NCBI RefSeq assembly: GCF_010692745.1
Contig: NZ_JAAHTB010000028.1
Span: forward strand, 1 to 61,931
Length of the DNA: 61,931 nucleotides
Direction of reading: 5' to 3'
Source of the DNA: Methylobacterium sp. BTF04
GTDB taxonomy: Bacteria > Pseudomonadota > Alphaproteobacteria > Rhizobiales > Beijerinckiaceae
The stretch's first letter is position 1. The number at the start of each line of letters is the position of its first letter. The notes beneath the pieces were generated by a model. That model saw nothing but the letters and a program-made list of their open reading frames with translations. It was not told the origin of the DNA and made no database searches. A program made the position numbers and the translations under genes. Shown piece by piece: positions 26,098 to 35,283 of this stretch.

Positions 26098-26117
26098 GAC
26101 ACCCCTGAACTCACGAC

Positions 26118-26831
26118 GTGGAAGTGACCGATGGCGATCGTGTCCCAACGTCGGTGCCCCCGACCCGGATCTCACGCAGACAGGAGTACGCCTTGGATCG
26201 GTTAAGGATCGATGAGTCGGCTGCGGCTGCGGCAATCGATGGCGACTTCACCCGCGCCACCGATCCGTGGGCGCTGTTTGCCGCCTGGATGGCAGAGGCC
26301 GAGGTCTCAGAGCCCGAGGATGCCAACGCCATGGCGCTGGCCACGGCCGGTACGGATGGCCTGCCCGACGTGCGCATGGTACTCTTGAAAGGGGTCGATG
26401 CTCGCGGATTCGTGTTCTACACCAACGTCGATTCCGCCAAGGGCGAAGAACTGGCGCAGAACCCCCAGGCCGCCGTGGTGCTGCATTGGAAGAGCCTGCG
26501 CCGACAGGTGCGCGCCCGCGGCCCGGTGACCGCCGTCTCCGTGGAGGAGGCCGACGCCTATTTCCAGAGCCGGGCGCGCAACAGCCGTATCGGCGCCCAT
26601 GCCAGCCGCCAGTCGCGACCGCTCACCGACCGCGCGACGCTGGAGGCCGAGGTCGAGGCCCTCGCCGCCCGCTACGAGGACGGTCCGGTGCCGCGTCCGG
26701 AAAACTGGACGGGTTTTCGCATCGTGCCCTCATCCATCGAGTTCTGGCAGAACGGCGCGTTCCGCCTGCACGACCGGGTGCGCTTCACCCCCGACGGCGC
26801 GGGCTGGCACGGTGCTCGCCTCTACCCATGA
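26118..26831 (+). CDS. pdxH: Pyridoxamine/pyridoxine 5'-phosphate oxidase
   Basis: FMN enzyme that oxidises pyridoxine or pyridoxamine phosphate to [37 protein letters not shown] covers the FMN-binding strands, followed by [24 protein letters not shown] and the C-terminal [14 protein letters not shown] with the conserved RLH/R pair. The length is 237 residues with a GTG start at 26118; a second GTG at 26124 is equally possible. PLP made here serves, among others, the two cysteine desulfurases of the SUF operon, though no direct link is implied. Confidence 0.93.
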   Translation: MEVTDGDRVPTSVPPTRISRRQEYALDRLRIDESAAAAAIDGDFTRATDPWALFAAWMAEAEVSEPEDANAMALATAGTDGLPDVRMVLLKGVDARGFVFYTNVDSAKGEELAQNPQAAVVLHWKSLRRQVRARGPVTAVSVEEADAYFQSRARNSRIGAHASRQSRPLTDRATLEAEVEALAARYEDGPVPRPENWTGFRIVPSSIEFWQNGAFRLHDRVRFTPDGAGWHGARLYP

Positions 26832-27008
26832 TGGGCAGGGCGCGCGGCCTTGCTGCGACGCGGCACGGACGCTGGATTTCCCCGGCGGCCGGGCTTAGAC
26901 CTTGGCTCTGGTGGTCATGCGGGTGCGATCGTTCGATCGTCGCCGCGTCCTGCGCCGCCCGATCTCGAATGTGCCGATCCTGCGCGTCCCGAGCCTGAAG
27001 GAACGGAC

Positions 27009-27761
27009 TTGGCTTCATCCAACGAACGTCGGCGCGTGATGCTGCTCACCGGCGCCAGCCGGGGCATCGGCCATGCCACGGTCAAGCGGTTCTCCGCGGC
27101 CGGCTGGCGGGTCATCACCTGCTCGCGCCATGCCTTCCCCGAGAACTGCCCGTGGGAGATGGGTCCAGAAGACCATCTCCAGGTCGATCTGGCCGATCCC
27201 GAGGATACCATGCGGGGGATCAAGGAGGTGGCCGGACGGCTCGCCGACGAAGGCGGCCTGCTCCATGCGCTGGTCAACAATGCCGGCATCTCGCCGAAAG
27301 GCGCCAATGGCGACCGCCTCGGCGCCATCGCCACCGAGTTCGGCGATTGGCGCAAGGTGTTCCAGGTCAACGTGTTCGCGCCGCTGCTGCTGGCGCGCGG
27401 CCTCTGCGACGAACTGACCCGCGCCAAGGGCTCCATCGTCAACGTCACGTCGATCGCCGGCTCGCGGGTCCACCCGTTCGCGGGCGCCGCCTACGGGACC
27501 TCGAAGGCTGCTCTGGCCGGGCTCACCCGCGAGCTGGCCAGCGATTTCGGACCGCTCGGCGTGCGCGTCAACGCGATCTCGCCCGGCGAAATCGACACCG
27601 CGATCCTGTCCCCCGGCACCGACAAGATCGTCGCCGGCATCCCGCAGCGCCGCCTCGGCACCCCGGACGAGGTGGCCAAGGCGATCTACTTCCTGTGCAC
27701 CGAGGCCTCGTCCTACGTGAACGGCGCCGAGCTGCACATCAACGGCGGCCAGCATGTCTGA
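27009..27761 (+). CDS. Short-chain dehydrogenase/reductase
   Basis: A 250-residue classical SDR. The NAD(P) site TGASRGIGHA is at residues 14-23, with VDLADPED, NNAGISPKG, catalytic serine in NVTSIAGS and the Y-x3-K in AAYGTSKAAL, then VNAISPGEIDTAIL. The start is TTG at 27009, set by GAAGGAA upstream; ATG at 27036 is too close to the nucleotide loop. Substrate unknown. Its end overlaps the next gene by 8 bases, so the two are translationally coupled. Confidence 0.9.
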   Translation: MASSNERRRVMLLTGASRGIGHATVKRFSAAGWRVITCSRHAFPENCPWEMGPEDHLQVDLADPEDTMRGIKEVAGRLADEGGLLHALVNNAGISPKGANGDRLGAIATEFGDWRKVFQVNVFAPLLLARGLCDELTRAKGSIVNVTSIAGSRVHPFAGAAYGTSKAALAGLTRELASDFGPLGVRVNAISPGEIDTAILSPGTDKIVAGIPQRRLGTPDEVAKAIYFLCTEASSYVNGAELHINGGQHV

Positions 27762-28899
27762 ACGGGGTGCGCTGGCTGCGCTCCTGTTCATCACCGCGAA
27801 CCTCACGATCCCGGCGGCCGCCGAGCCATCCGTCACGATCCTCGATCTGCCGTTCCGCGCCCGCGCCCTGCGCGGCCCCGGTAGCGAGGTGTCGGTGGCC
27901 GTGGCGACCTCCGGCGTCCTGCTGATCGCTCGGCCGAAGGGGATCGGCAGCACCACGCCAGAGCCCGGCACGGCGATCGCCGTGGTCTGGGGCGATGGCG
28001 GCGGCGCGGTGCTGGGCCTCTCGGATGGCAAAGTGACCACGACCCTGCTCGGCGCCGAGACCGTGGAGGGACTGGCCGCTGCCGAGACCCCGCGTGGCGC
28101 CCTGCCCGGCTCGCGCCGTGCCGTCCGCGATGGGCTCAGCGCGCATCTCGCCAACCCGATCCCCGCCCTCGCCGGTGGCCCCGGACAGGCCCGCGACCTC
28201 GTGGTGCGCGAGCGCCAACCCGTGGCGATGGGCGGCGATCCCAAGCCTGTGCCGATCGCCACCAGCATCGTGCCGGCCGCACACGACGCCGCCTTCGCCG
28301 TGCGTCGGCCCCATATCGTGCGGATCGACGGGCAACCCGTCATCGTCGCCGTGACGGTCACGCCTGCGGGCGGCGCCTCCCTGGTGCTGATCGGCAGACC
28401 CGAAGGCAAGCCCGACGCAAAGCCGGTGGCGGATACGGCCTGGACCGTCCGCGCGCGCGGGGCGGCACAGGCCGCGGGACCCGGCGGGCAGCCGCTCAAG
28501 CCGGCGGCGATCGCGGATTTTTCAGGGACCGGCCGGCCGCAGATCGCGGCGGTGGCGGCGCCCGACGGGGCCGGGCTCCTCCAGCTCTGGACCTCTGAGG
28601 CTGGCGCCCTGCGCCTCGCCTACGAGGCTCCGGGCTACACCAACGTCTCCCCCGGCGAGGGCGAGGCCGATCTCGCCGCCCTGATCGAGCCGGAGAAGGA
28701 CGGGCCGCCCGATCTCGCGCTTCCCATCCTGGATCGCAGCGCCGTGGCGATCCTGTCGCTCAAGGACGGTATCCGCGAGCGCATGCGTCTGGCCCTGCCC
28801 GCGCCCGCCGCCTTCGGCCTCGCCACCCTCGGGCGTGGCGAGGCTGCGCGCCTCCTCGTCGGCCTCGCCGACGGGCGCATCGCGGTGGTGACCCGGTGA
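27754..28899 (+). CDS. Exported repeat-domain protein of unknown function
   Basis: A 381-residue protein with a Sec signal peptide (residues 1-23, ending PAAAE). The rest is rich in Ala, Gly and Val with several blocks of the form [15 protein letters not shown] and [18 protein letters not shown], which resemble FG-GAP or VCBS-type beta-propeller blades. That suggests a periplasmic propeller. I recognise no named family. It sits in a tight run: SDR overlap of 8 bases upstream and a 4-base GTGA overlap with the Nudix gene downstream. Confidence 0.75.
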   Translation: MSERGALAALLFITANLTIPAAAEPSVTILDLPFRARALRGPGSEVSVAVATSGVLLIARPKGIGSTTPEPGTAIAVVWGDGGGAVLGLSDGKVTTTLLGAETVEGLAAAETPRGALPGSRRAVRDGLSAHLANPIPALAGGPGQARDLVVRERQPVAMGGDPKPVPIATSIVPAAHDAAFAVRRPHIVRIDGQPVIVAVTVTPAGGASLVLIGRPEGKPDAKPVADTAWTVRARGAAQAAGPGGQPLKPAAIADFSGTGRPQIAAVAAPDGAGLLQLWTSEAGALRLAYEAPGYTNVSPGEGEADLAALIEPEKDGPPDLALPILDRSAVAILSLKDGIRERMRLALPAPAAFGLATLGRGEAARLLVGLADGRIAVVTR

Positions 28900-29411
28900 G
28901 CGAGAGTGCCATGGACGCGCAAGGGGACGCGCAGGCAGGGGACGCGCAGGCTGGTGAGGCGGAGGCACGCCTGTTCCCGACGCGGCCCTTCGTCGGGGCC
29001 TCGATCGCGGTGTTGCGGGACGATCGCGTGCTGCTGGCCGCGCGGGCCAACGAGCCGATGCGCGGGGTCTGGACCCTCCCCGGTGGCCTCGTCGAGGCCG
29101 GAGAGACCCTGGCTGCGGCGGCCGTGCGCGAATTGCAGGAGGAGGTCGGTCTCAGCGCGCGGGTCGTCGGCGTGCTCAGCCCCACCGAGATCATCCTGCG
29201 CGATGCGGACGGGCGCGTGCGCCACCACTACGTGGTCCATCCGCACGCGGCCCTGTGGTGCGGCGGCGAGCCTGTGGCCGGTCCCGAAGCGCTCGGTGTC
29301 CGCTGGGCGACGCGCGCCGAACTCGACACGCTGGCCACCACCCCCGGCCTCGCCGGTACGGTGGCGGAGGCCTTCGCCACGGTGGCGACGTCTACGGAGT
29401 CTCTGGCGTGA
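28896..29411 (+). CDS. Nudix hydrolase
   Basis: A 171-residue Nudix protein. The box [24 protein letters not shown] contains the G-x5-E-x7-RE-x2-EE-x-G pattern (around residues 64-86), so pyrophosphohydrolase activity on a nucleoside-diphosphate-linked substrate is expected. [26 protein letters not shown] is the standard first strand pair, similar to ADP-ribose-type enzymes. The GTG start at 28896 overlaps the previous stop by 4 bases. The N-terminal 25 residues include the repeat [13 protein letters not shown], encoded by two nearly identical 15-base units. Confidence 0.88.
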   Translation: MSESAMDAQGDAQAGDAQAGEAEARLFPTRPFVGASIAVLRDDRVLLAARANEPMRGVWTLPGGLVEAGETLAAAAVRELQEEVGLSARVVGVLSPTEIILRDADGRVRHHYVVHPHAALWCGGEPVAGPEALGVRWATRAELDTLATTPGLAGTVAEAFATVATSTESLA

Positions 29412-30088
29412 CGCCCGATCCGCGCGACGCACAAGCTCCGGCCGTCCAGAATAGGGAATTCATCTCCCTCGCACCGAGCAGGGGTCCGTTCTCCTTCCAG
29501 GAGAGGGGACTTGCGCATGCCACCGCGTCCGCAAGCTTGCCGGATGCGGCGGCATTGAAGTTGCCGGTTCGCCTTGCGGCTCCCTCTTTGCGCCCGGGCA
29601 CGCCAAGTGGATCGGGCAAGCGCCCTGGAATCCTGCCGCTCGCCGCCGCTGTGATCGGCCTGCTCTGCGCCGGTGCCCTCGCCCCGGCTCTCGCCCAGCA
29701 AGCGCGCGGCGGCGCGGCGCGCGTCGCTCCCAAGCCCGCCGAGAAGGAGAAAGAGAAGGAGCCGGTGCCCGCCCCCGAGCCGCCGCCGGCCCCCTACGAC
29801 CGCGACCTGATGCGGCTCTCCGAGATCATCGGCGCCCTCGCTTTCCTGCGCGAGCTGTGCGTCACCCCGGACGCCGTCGAGTGGCCGGCCCGGATGAAGG
29901 CGCTGATGGAGGCCGAGGGCGTCACTCCCGGCCGGCGCGATCGGTTGGCCGGCGCCTACAATCGCGGCTACCGCGGTTATGCGCTGACCTACCGGATATG
30001 CACGCCGTCCGCCCACGAAGCCGCCGGCCGCTTCGTCGCCGAGGGCGAGCGCCTGTCCCACGCCCTGGCGAGTCGGTTCGGCGGATGA
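29408..30088 (+). CDS. TIGR02301-like exported protein of unknown function
   Basis: The C-terminal 110 residues ([52 protein letters not shown]) match a conserved hypothetical family of alphaproteobacteria. They follow a hydrophobic signal segment ([23 protein letters not shown]) and a Lys/Glu/Pro linker. The GTG at 29408 overlaps the Nudix stop but leaves about 75 residues before the signal; a TTG at 29561 would give a more normal signal peptide. The start is therefore uncertain. Two conserved cysteines may form a disulfide in the periplasm. The function is unknown. Confidence 0.75.
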   Translation: MTPDPRDAQAPAVQNREFISLAPSRGPFSFQERGLAHATASASLPDAAALKLPVRLAAPSLRPGTPSGSGKRPGILPLAAAVIGLLCAGALAPALAQQARGGAARVAPKPAEKEKEKEPVPAPEPPPAPYDRDLMRLSEIIGALAFLRELCVTPDAVEWPARMKALMEAEGVTPGRRDRLAGAYNRGYRGYALTYRICTPSAHEAAGRFVAEGERLSHALASRFGG

Positions 30089-30235
30089 TGCGGAACGGCA
30101 ACACGCCAGTGCTGGCGCACGAATTCCGACAATTCGAGCGCCGGCGTTAACCGCTTCGCAATTCCTGGCTTTGCGCAGACCGGACCTCGCCCTATCATCG
30201 TTCTGTCTTGCCGAGCCTTCTTGTCGGCGCAAACG

Positions 30236-30502
30236 ATGTCGTGGCCCATGCACAGTGAAGCAGTATCCGCGCCCTTCGAGGCGGATCTCGACGACAAGCG
30301 CGCCGCGCTCGGCTACGTCTCCGAGGCGTTCGCTGAGGGCTGTCTCGACGGCCTCGACGGCGATTGCATGGCCCAGGCCGCCCTGTTCGCGGCGTTCCAA
30401 GAGCTGGTGATGACCTACGGCGAGGAAGCCACCGCCCGCTATGCCGAAGGCTTTCCGGACCGCATCCGCGGCGGCGCCTTCACCACCACTCCGCAGCATT
30501 GA
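30236..30502 (+). CDS. Small soluble protein of unknown function
   Basis: An 88-residue acidic, alpha-helical protein (MSWPMHSEAVSAPFEADLDD, then LGYVSEAFAEGCLDGLDGDCMAQAALFAAFQELVM) with no signal or membrane segment. It resembles small conserved proteins of Methylobacterium, but I cannot name a domain. ATG 30236 or 30248 could be the start; neither has an obvious ribosome site. It stands alone and faces the response-regulator gene. Confidence 0.6.
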   Translation: MSWPMHSEAVSAPFEADLDDKRAALGYVSEAFAEGCLDGLDGDCMAQAALFAAFQELVMTYGEEATARYAEGFPDRIRGGAFTTTPQH

Positions 30503-30592
30503 AGCCACGCTGATCCGTCGGAGACCGGCAGGCATTCGCCGGTTCCTGCCTTAAAACGAAGGTCGTCAAACCTTCCGCACGCAGCCATGATC

Positions 30593-30613
30593 CCCTCTCC
30601 CGTTAGGAGAGGG
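30593..30613. repeat. Short palindrome between converging genes
   Basis: CCCTCTCC (30593-30600) and GGAGAGGG (30606-30613) form a perfect 8-base stem with a 5-base loop. The arm sequence is shared with the composite repeats elsewhere in the window, so this may be a minimal or decayed copy. There is no T-run, but it could still help terminate the flanking convergent genes. Confidence 0.6.
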
Positions 30614-30645
30614 AGCTACCGTGAAGCGATCGTCGGGAAACTGGA

Positions 30646-31557
30646 TCAGTCCAAATCCTGCAGGTGGCGCGCGGCGATCACCGATGCGGCGGTGCGGTTT
30701 TCGACGCCGAGCTTTTCGTAGATGCCTTCAAGGTGCTTCGTCACCGTGCGCGGGCTGAGGCCTAGAATTTCACCGATGTCGCGGCTCGACTTGCCGCGCG
30801 AGAGCCACAGCAACACCTCCGCCTCGCGGACGGTGACGCGCAGGCGTTGGCGCAGGCGTTCCAGCCCCGTCGCGGTGCCGTCGCGGGCGAGCCGCAACAG
30901 GATCTCGTCGCCGGTGCCGCCGATGAAGCTCAAGGCATACGGTGCCCCGGCCCGGTCGGTGAGCGCCAGCGGCGCCGCGCTCGACCCCGCCACGCAGGCC
31001 CGCAGCCACGACCGGCCTTGCGGCGGCAGGCTCAGGGGCGCGCCGGGCTCGGGGCTGAGGCCGGCCAGGAGCTGTGCCGCCTGGGGCGTGCACCACAGCA
31101 CGGCGCCGTCCCGGTCCACCGCGAACAGGGTGCGGCCGGTGGTGTCCAGGGCCGCGCGCGCGCTCTGTGCCGCCCGCGCGCTCGCCAGATGCACCCGAAT
31201 TCGGGCCAGGATCTCGTCCGGCGCGATCGGCTTCGTCACGTAGTCGACGCCGCCCGCCTCCAGCCCCTTCACGATGTGCTCGGTTTCCGACAGGCCGGTC
31301 ATGAAGATCACCGGCACGTGGGCGAGATGGCCCTTCGCCTTCAGGCGGCGGCAGGTCTCGAACCCGTCCATACCCGGCATCATCGCGTCGAGCAGGATCA
31401 CGTCGGGGGTGATCTCGTCCACGAGCGCCAAGGCGAGGTCCCCCGCCACCGCCACCAGAACGGTGGCGCCGGAGCGCTCGATGGCGTCGGTGAGGAAGCT
31501 CAGGGTCTCGGGAGAATCGTCGACGACCAGGACGATGTCGCGGTGGGCCTCATGCAT
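30646..31557 (-). CDS. LuxR-type response regulator paired with the permease-sensor kinase
   Basis: A 303-residue regulator. The receiver domain (residues 8-125) has the acidic pair DD (13-14), phosphoacceptor D57 in VILLDAMMPGMDG and K109 in VTKP. A PAS-like middle segment follows (about 140-225, TTGRTLFAVDRDGAVLWCT). The C-terminal LuxR helix-turn-helix (about 236-300) has LRVTVREAEVLLWLSRGKSS and LSPRTVTKHLEGIYEKLGV. It overlaps the kinase gene by 8 bases, so it is almost certainly the kinase's partner. Its likely target is the divergent amide/urea locus starting at 35284 (inference). Confidence 0.93.
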   Translation of the reverse strand: MHEAHRDIVLVVDDSPETLSFLTDAIERSGATVLVAVAGDLALALVDEITPDVILLDAMMPGMDGFETCRRLKAKGHLAHVPVIFMTGLSETEHIVKGLEAGGVDYVTKPIAPDEILARIRVHLASARAAQSARAALDTTGRTLFAVDRDGAVLWCTPQAAQLLAGLSPEPGAPLSLPPQGRSWLRACVAGSSAAPLALTDRAGAPYALSFIGGTGDEILLRLARDGTATGLERLRQRLRVTVREAEVLLWLSRGKSSRDIGEILGLSPRTVTKHLEGIYEKLGVENRTAASVIAARHLQDLD

Positions 31558-34500
31558 CGGGCATGGCCTCCTCGCGCAAGGTTTCGTCGTGCAAGGTCCC
31601 TTCGGACAACAGGATGTCCAGTATGCTCATCACCTGTCGCAGGTCGTAGGCGGCCACGAGCCCGCGCATCTGACCGACGAAGGCCATCGGCACCGGTGGC
31701 TCCGTCTCCATCTCGGCGAGCTTGGCCTCGAGCCCGCGGACATGCCCGATCCGGGCGAGGCGCAGCAGGTCCGCGACCTGTTCGCGCCGGGGCGCCACGG
31801 TCGCGCCCGGCTCCGGAACGATGAGGGGGGCGCTCTCCGGCGCGGTCCAGTCGAGGCCGAGCAGGCCAGTGACCCGCTCCAAAAAATCGCGCAGGTCGAA
31901 CGGCTTGGCGATGATCGCGTCGTGGGGTGCGTCGTGCCCCCGCACCGGGCTGATCTCGTGGACGTTGGCCGACATCATGGCGATCCGGGCGGTGTGGCCG
32001 GCCTCGCGCAGGGATTTGGCCAGAACCCAGCCGCTCATCCCCGGCATGGCGATGTCGAGCAGGAACAGGTCGGGGCGCTGGGTCGCGGCGAGGGCGAGGC
32101 AGGCCGGACCGTCCGGCGCCTCCAGCACCACGAGGCCGAGGGGCTCCAGGATGTCGCGCATCAGCCCGCGATGGGCCGCGTCGTCATCGGCCACCAGGAT
32201 GGTCCGGCGGGCGCCGGAATAGGAGCGGGCCGGGGCGTTCGCGATGACGCGGACGGGCTTGGGCCGCGCCACCGAGGCCAGCATCAGCCGCACCCGAAAG
32301 CAGGTGCCCCGCCCGACCTCGCTCTCCACCGTGATCTCGCCGCCCATCACCTGGGCGAGCAGATGCGCGATGGTCAGGCCGAGCCCGGTTCCCGGGGTTG
32401 AGCGTGCGGCGGCCATCGAGCCGCGCTCGAACGGCTCGAAGATCCGCTCAAGGTCGTCGGCCGGAATACCGAGACCGGTGTCGCGGATCGAGAAGACCGC
32501 GATCTGGTTGCGGTAGGTCAGCTCCAGGGCGACGTGGCCCGCGGGAGTGAACTTGATCGCGTTCGACAGGAGGTTGAGCAGGATCTGGCGCAGGCGCTTC
32601 TCGTCGGTGGCCACCACCGCCGGCAGGGTGTCAGGCTTGCGGAAACGGAATTCGAGGGCGGCGGCCTCCGCCTGAAGCCGGATCATGTCGACGATCTGGT
32701 CGAGGAAGTCGGCGAGCCGGACCTCGTCGCGATGGATCTGTAGGCGACCGGCCTCCATGCGCGAAATGTCGAGGAGGCCGTCGATCAACCCGGACAGGTG
32801 CTGGGCGCTGCGCCGGATCACCCGGATCCCGTTCTGGCGCGGCGCCGGGATGCTCGGATCGCCTTCCAGCAATTGGGCGTAGCCCAGCACGGCGTTGAGC
32901 GGCGTGCGCAACTCGTGGCTGATGCCGACCACGTAGCGGCTCTTGGCGAGGTTGGCGGCCTCGGCCGTCTCCTTGGCCTGCTGCAGCTTGGCGTCGGTGA
33001 TCTTGTGGGCCTCGATTTCGGCCTGATACAGCCCGGTCTGCCGGGCGGTCTCCTCCAGGGCGACGTGGCGGCTCTCCTGCGCCAGCACGAACAGCCACGC
33101 GACGATGCCCAGGATGACGATGAGGATCAGGAACACGCTGGTGAGCGCCGCCGACAGCATCTCGCGGTGTTCGGGATGCTCGGCGGTGGCCCCCGCATGG
33201 ACGATGCTGAGGATCAGGCCGATGGCCGCCATCAGGGTCAGCATCAGGGCGAGGTAGCGCCCGAGCGGCGCGCCGATCCAGGCCGCGGTCCGGGCCGGCA
33301 CGATCCGCGCCAGCACGCTCTGCGCCTGTGCCTCCAGGCGCCCATGCGGCTTGCACAGGTCGCCGCAGCGGGCGTCGAGGGAGCAGCACAGCGAGCAGAT
33401 CGGCCCGGCATAGGCCGGGCAATGCGCCATGTCCTCGGGCTCGAACGGGTGCTCGCAGACCCGGCAGGTGATCGCCGCCGCGCCGTGCCAATCGGTCCGC
33501 GGGGTGCGGGCGAGGTAGTAGCGTCCCCGGGTGGCGTAGGCGATGGCGGGAGCCGCCGCGAAGGCGACGCCGAGCGCCAGCAGCGGCCCGAAGGCGGTCA
33601 GGCCGGCCCCGAGCCATCCGGCATGGGCGACGAACCCGGAGATCATCGAGAGCACCATCGCCCCGGTGCCCACCGGGTTGATGGCGTACAGATGGGCACG
33701 CTTGAACTCGATACCGGGCGGCGACAGCCCGAGCGGCTTGTTGATGGCGAGGTCCGCCGCCAGGGCGCCGACCCAGGCCGAGACCACCACGGCATAGAGC
33801 GAGAGCGTGCTGACGATGGTCTTGTCGATGCCGAGCTCCATCAGCAGCAGCGCGATGGCGACGTTGAAGACCAGCCAGACGACGCGGCCGGGATGGCTGT
33901 GGGTCAGGCGGGAAAAGAAGTTCGACCAGGCGATGGAGCCCGCATACGCATTGGTGACGTTGATCTTGAGCTGCGAGACCACGACGAACAGTGTCATCAG
34001 GGCGATGGCCGCCGCTCCTGGCGGCAGCACGTAGCCGAACGCCACAGCGTACATCTGCGTCGGCTCGCCCGCCCGCTCCACCGGCACGCCATGCTGGAGG
34101 GCGAGCACCGCGAGAAACGAGCCGAGCAGGATCTTGAGCATGCCGGGCACGATCCAGCCGGCCCCGGCGCCCAGCACCGCCGCCCACCAGCGCCGCTCCT
34201 TGCCGGCCTCCCGCGCCGGCACGAACCGCAGGAAATCGACCTGCTCGCCGACCTGCGCCAGCAGGGCCAGGAGGATGCCCGAGGCCAGACCGAACTGCGC
34301 CAGGTCGAAGCCGCCGAGGCCACCCGCACCCGGATAGCCGAGCCACGCCGCGATCGGCGCCTGACCGCTCCAGGCGATGCAGGCGAGCGGCAGCAGGTTG
34401 AGGACGATCCAGATCGGCTGGGTCCAGATCTGGAACCGGCTGATCAGGGTGATGCCGTAGACGACGAGGGGAATGACCGCGAGCGCGCAGACGAGGTAGC

Positions 34501-34954
34501 CGAGGGAGGGCGGCAGCCCGAAGCAGAGCTGCAGCGCCAGCGCCATGATCGCCGCCTCGATGGCGAAGAACAGGAACGTGAAGCTCGCGTAGATCAGCGA
34601 CGTCACCGTCGAGCCGATATAGCCGAAGCCGGCACCGCGAGTGAGGAGATCGATGTCGACCCCGTAGCGGGCGGCGTAGACGCTGATCGGCGCGGCGGTG
34701 GCGAAGATGATCGCCCCGACGACGAGGAGCGCCGCCAGGGTGTTGGTGAACCCCACCGTCAGGACCAGCGTGCCGCCGATCGCCTCCAGCGCCAGGAAGG
34801 AGAGCGAGCCGAGCGCCGTCTGCGCCACGCGAAACCCCGACCAGCGCCGCGCCGACTTGGCGGTGAAGCGCAGGGCGTAATCCTCCAACGTCTCGTCGGC
34901 GACGAATCGGTTGTAGTCGCGCCGGATCGGCAGGATGCGCTGGTGTTCGATCAT
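31550..34954 (-). CDS. Hybrid histidine kinase with an N-terminal NCS1-type permease and a cysteine cluster
   Basis: A 1134-residue fusion. Residues 1-485 are a complete purine/cytosine-permease-like (NCS1) region with about 12 helices, starting IEHQRILPIRRDYNRFVADETLEDYALRF. Residues 497-534 hold eight cysteines (497, 500, 512, 520, 523, 524, 530, 534; GPICSLCCSLDARC), a probable metal site. Two more helices lie at about 566-587 and 600-626, then a coiled coil and the kinase core: H680 (GISHELRTPLN), NLLSNAIKF, DTGLGIP, GTGLGL. The receiver has D967 and K1017. A C-terminal helical segment follows. It is probably a membrane sensor coupling ligand binding or transport to phosphorylation. It is divergent from the urea/amide transporter. 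ATG 34954 matches related proteins; 34978 is an alternative. Confidence 0.92.
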   Translation of the reverse strand: MIEHQRILPIRRDYNRFVADETLEDYALRFTAKSARRWSGFRVAQTALGSLSFLALEAIGGTLVLTVGFTNTLAALLVVGAIIFATAAPISVYAARYGVDIDLLTRGAGFGYIGSTVTSLIYASFTFLFFAIEAAIMALALQLCFGLPPSLGYLVCALAVIPLVVYGITLISRFQIWTQPIWIVLNLLPLACIAWSGQAPIAAWLGYPGAGGLGGFDLAQFGLASGILLALLAQVGEQVDFLRFVPAREAGKERRWWAAVLGAGAGWIVPGMLKILLGSFLAVLALQHGVPVERAGEPTQMYAVAFGYVLPPGAAAIALMTLFVVVSQLKINVTNAYAGSIAWSNFFSRLTHSHPGRVVWLVFNVAIALLLMELGIDKTIVSTLSLYAVVVSAWVGALAADLAINKPLGLSPPGIEFKRAHLYAINPVGTGAMVLSMISGFVAHAGWLGAGLTAFGPLLALGVAFAAAPAIAYATRGRYYLARTPRTDWHGAAAITCRVCEHPFEPEDMAHCPAYAGPICSLCCSLDARCGDLCKPHGRLEAQAQSVLARIVPARTAAWIGAPLGRYLALMLTLMAAIGLILSIVHAGATAEHPEHREMLSAALTSVFLILIVILGIVAWLFVLAQESRHVALEETARQTGLYQAEIEAHKITDAKLQQAKETAEAANLAKSRYVVGISHELRTPLNAVLGYAQLLEGDPSIPAPRQNGIRVIRRSAQHLSGLIDGLLDISRMEAGRLQIHRDEVRLADFLDQIVDMIRLQAEAAALEFRFRKPDTLPAVVATDEKRLRQILLNLLSNAIKFTPAGHVALELTYRNQIAVFSIRDTGLGIPADDLERIFEPFERGSMAAARSTPGTGLGLTIAHLLAQVMGGEITVESEVGRGTCFRVRLMLASVARPKPVRVIANAPARSYSGARRTILVADDDAAHRGLMRDILEPLGLVVLEAPDGPACLALAATQRPDLFLLDIAMPGMSGWVLAKSLREAGHTARIAMMSANVHEISPVRGHDAPHDAIIAKPFDLRDFLERVTGLLGLDWTAPESAPLIVPEPGATVAPRREQVADLLRLARIGHVRGLEAKLAEMETEPPVPMAFVGQMRGLVAAYDLRQVMSILDILLSEGTLHDETLREEAMPDA

Positions 34955-35173
34955 GATGTCCGGCGCGAGGAGTACCATGCGGTGCGCCGGCTGCGAGTCC
35001 CCTCGACGGGTCGCACCGGGAATACCGCACTGAAGTCCCCGGCCTGCGGGCGAGCCAAGGCCTAGGCGCCAGCAAAGAGCATGCCCGTTCCGCCCCGACG
35101 GGAGCGCGGCACGCAAGAAATCCGGTCGTGAGGAAAAAGTCAGTCACGATGAGCCTGTGGTCTGCCCGGCTCC

Positions 35174-35191
35174 ATACGCAAAACAGCGTAT
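35174..35191. promoter_or_regulatory. Inverted repeat in the promoter region of the amide/urea locus
   Basis: ATACGC (35174-35179) and GCGTAT (35186-35191) flank AAAACA, an A/T-rich dyad in an otherwise GC-rich region between the sensor-kinase gene and the substrate-binding-protein gene. It lies 93-110 bases upstream of the latter's start. It is a candidate site for the adjacent LuxR-type regulator. Confidence 0.4.
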
Positions 35192-35283
35192 ATGCCGCGC
35201 CGCACAACGCGGCCTAGCCTCCGCCTCGTCGATCCGCGGCCGTCCGATGCGCCGTGCGACGAGGGACAGGGGTTCAAGGCACG

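Noticed and set aside
26925..26945. CGATCG-TT-CGATCG dyad before the SDR gene
   Set aside because: Short CGATCG palindromes are common in GC-rich alphaproteobacterial DNA, and nothing nearby suggests a regulator for it.
32798..35065. 755-codon open frame opposite the sensor kinase
   Set aside because: Its length comes from high GC and the kinase coding frame. The sequence is highly charged low-complexity without a family; the kinase on the other strand has all its catalytic motifs.
35117..35283. Guanidine/ykkC-type riboswitch before the urea/amide transporter
   Set aside because: I looked because such transporters can follow ykkC RNAs, but I found none of the conserved ykkC pairing elements. 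Only a short dyad at 35174-35191 is visible.
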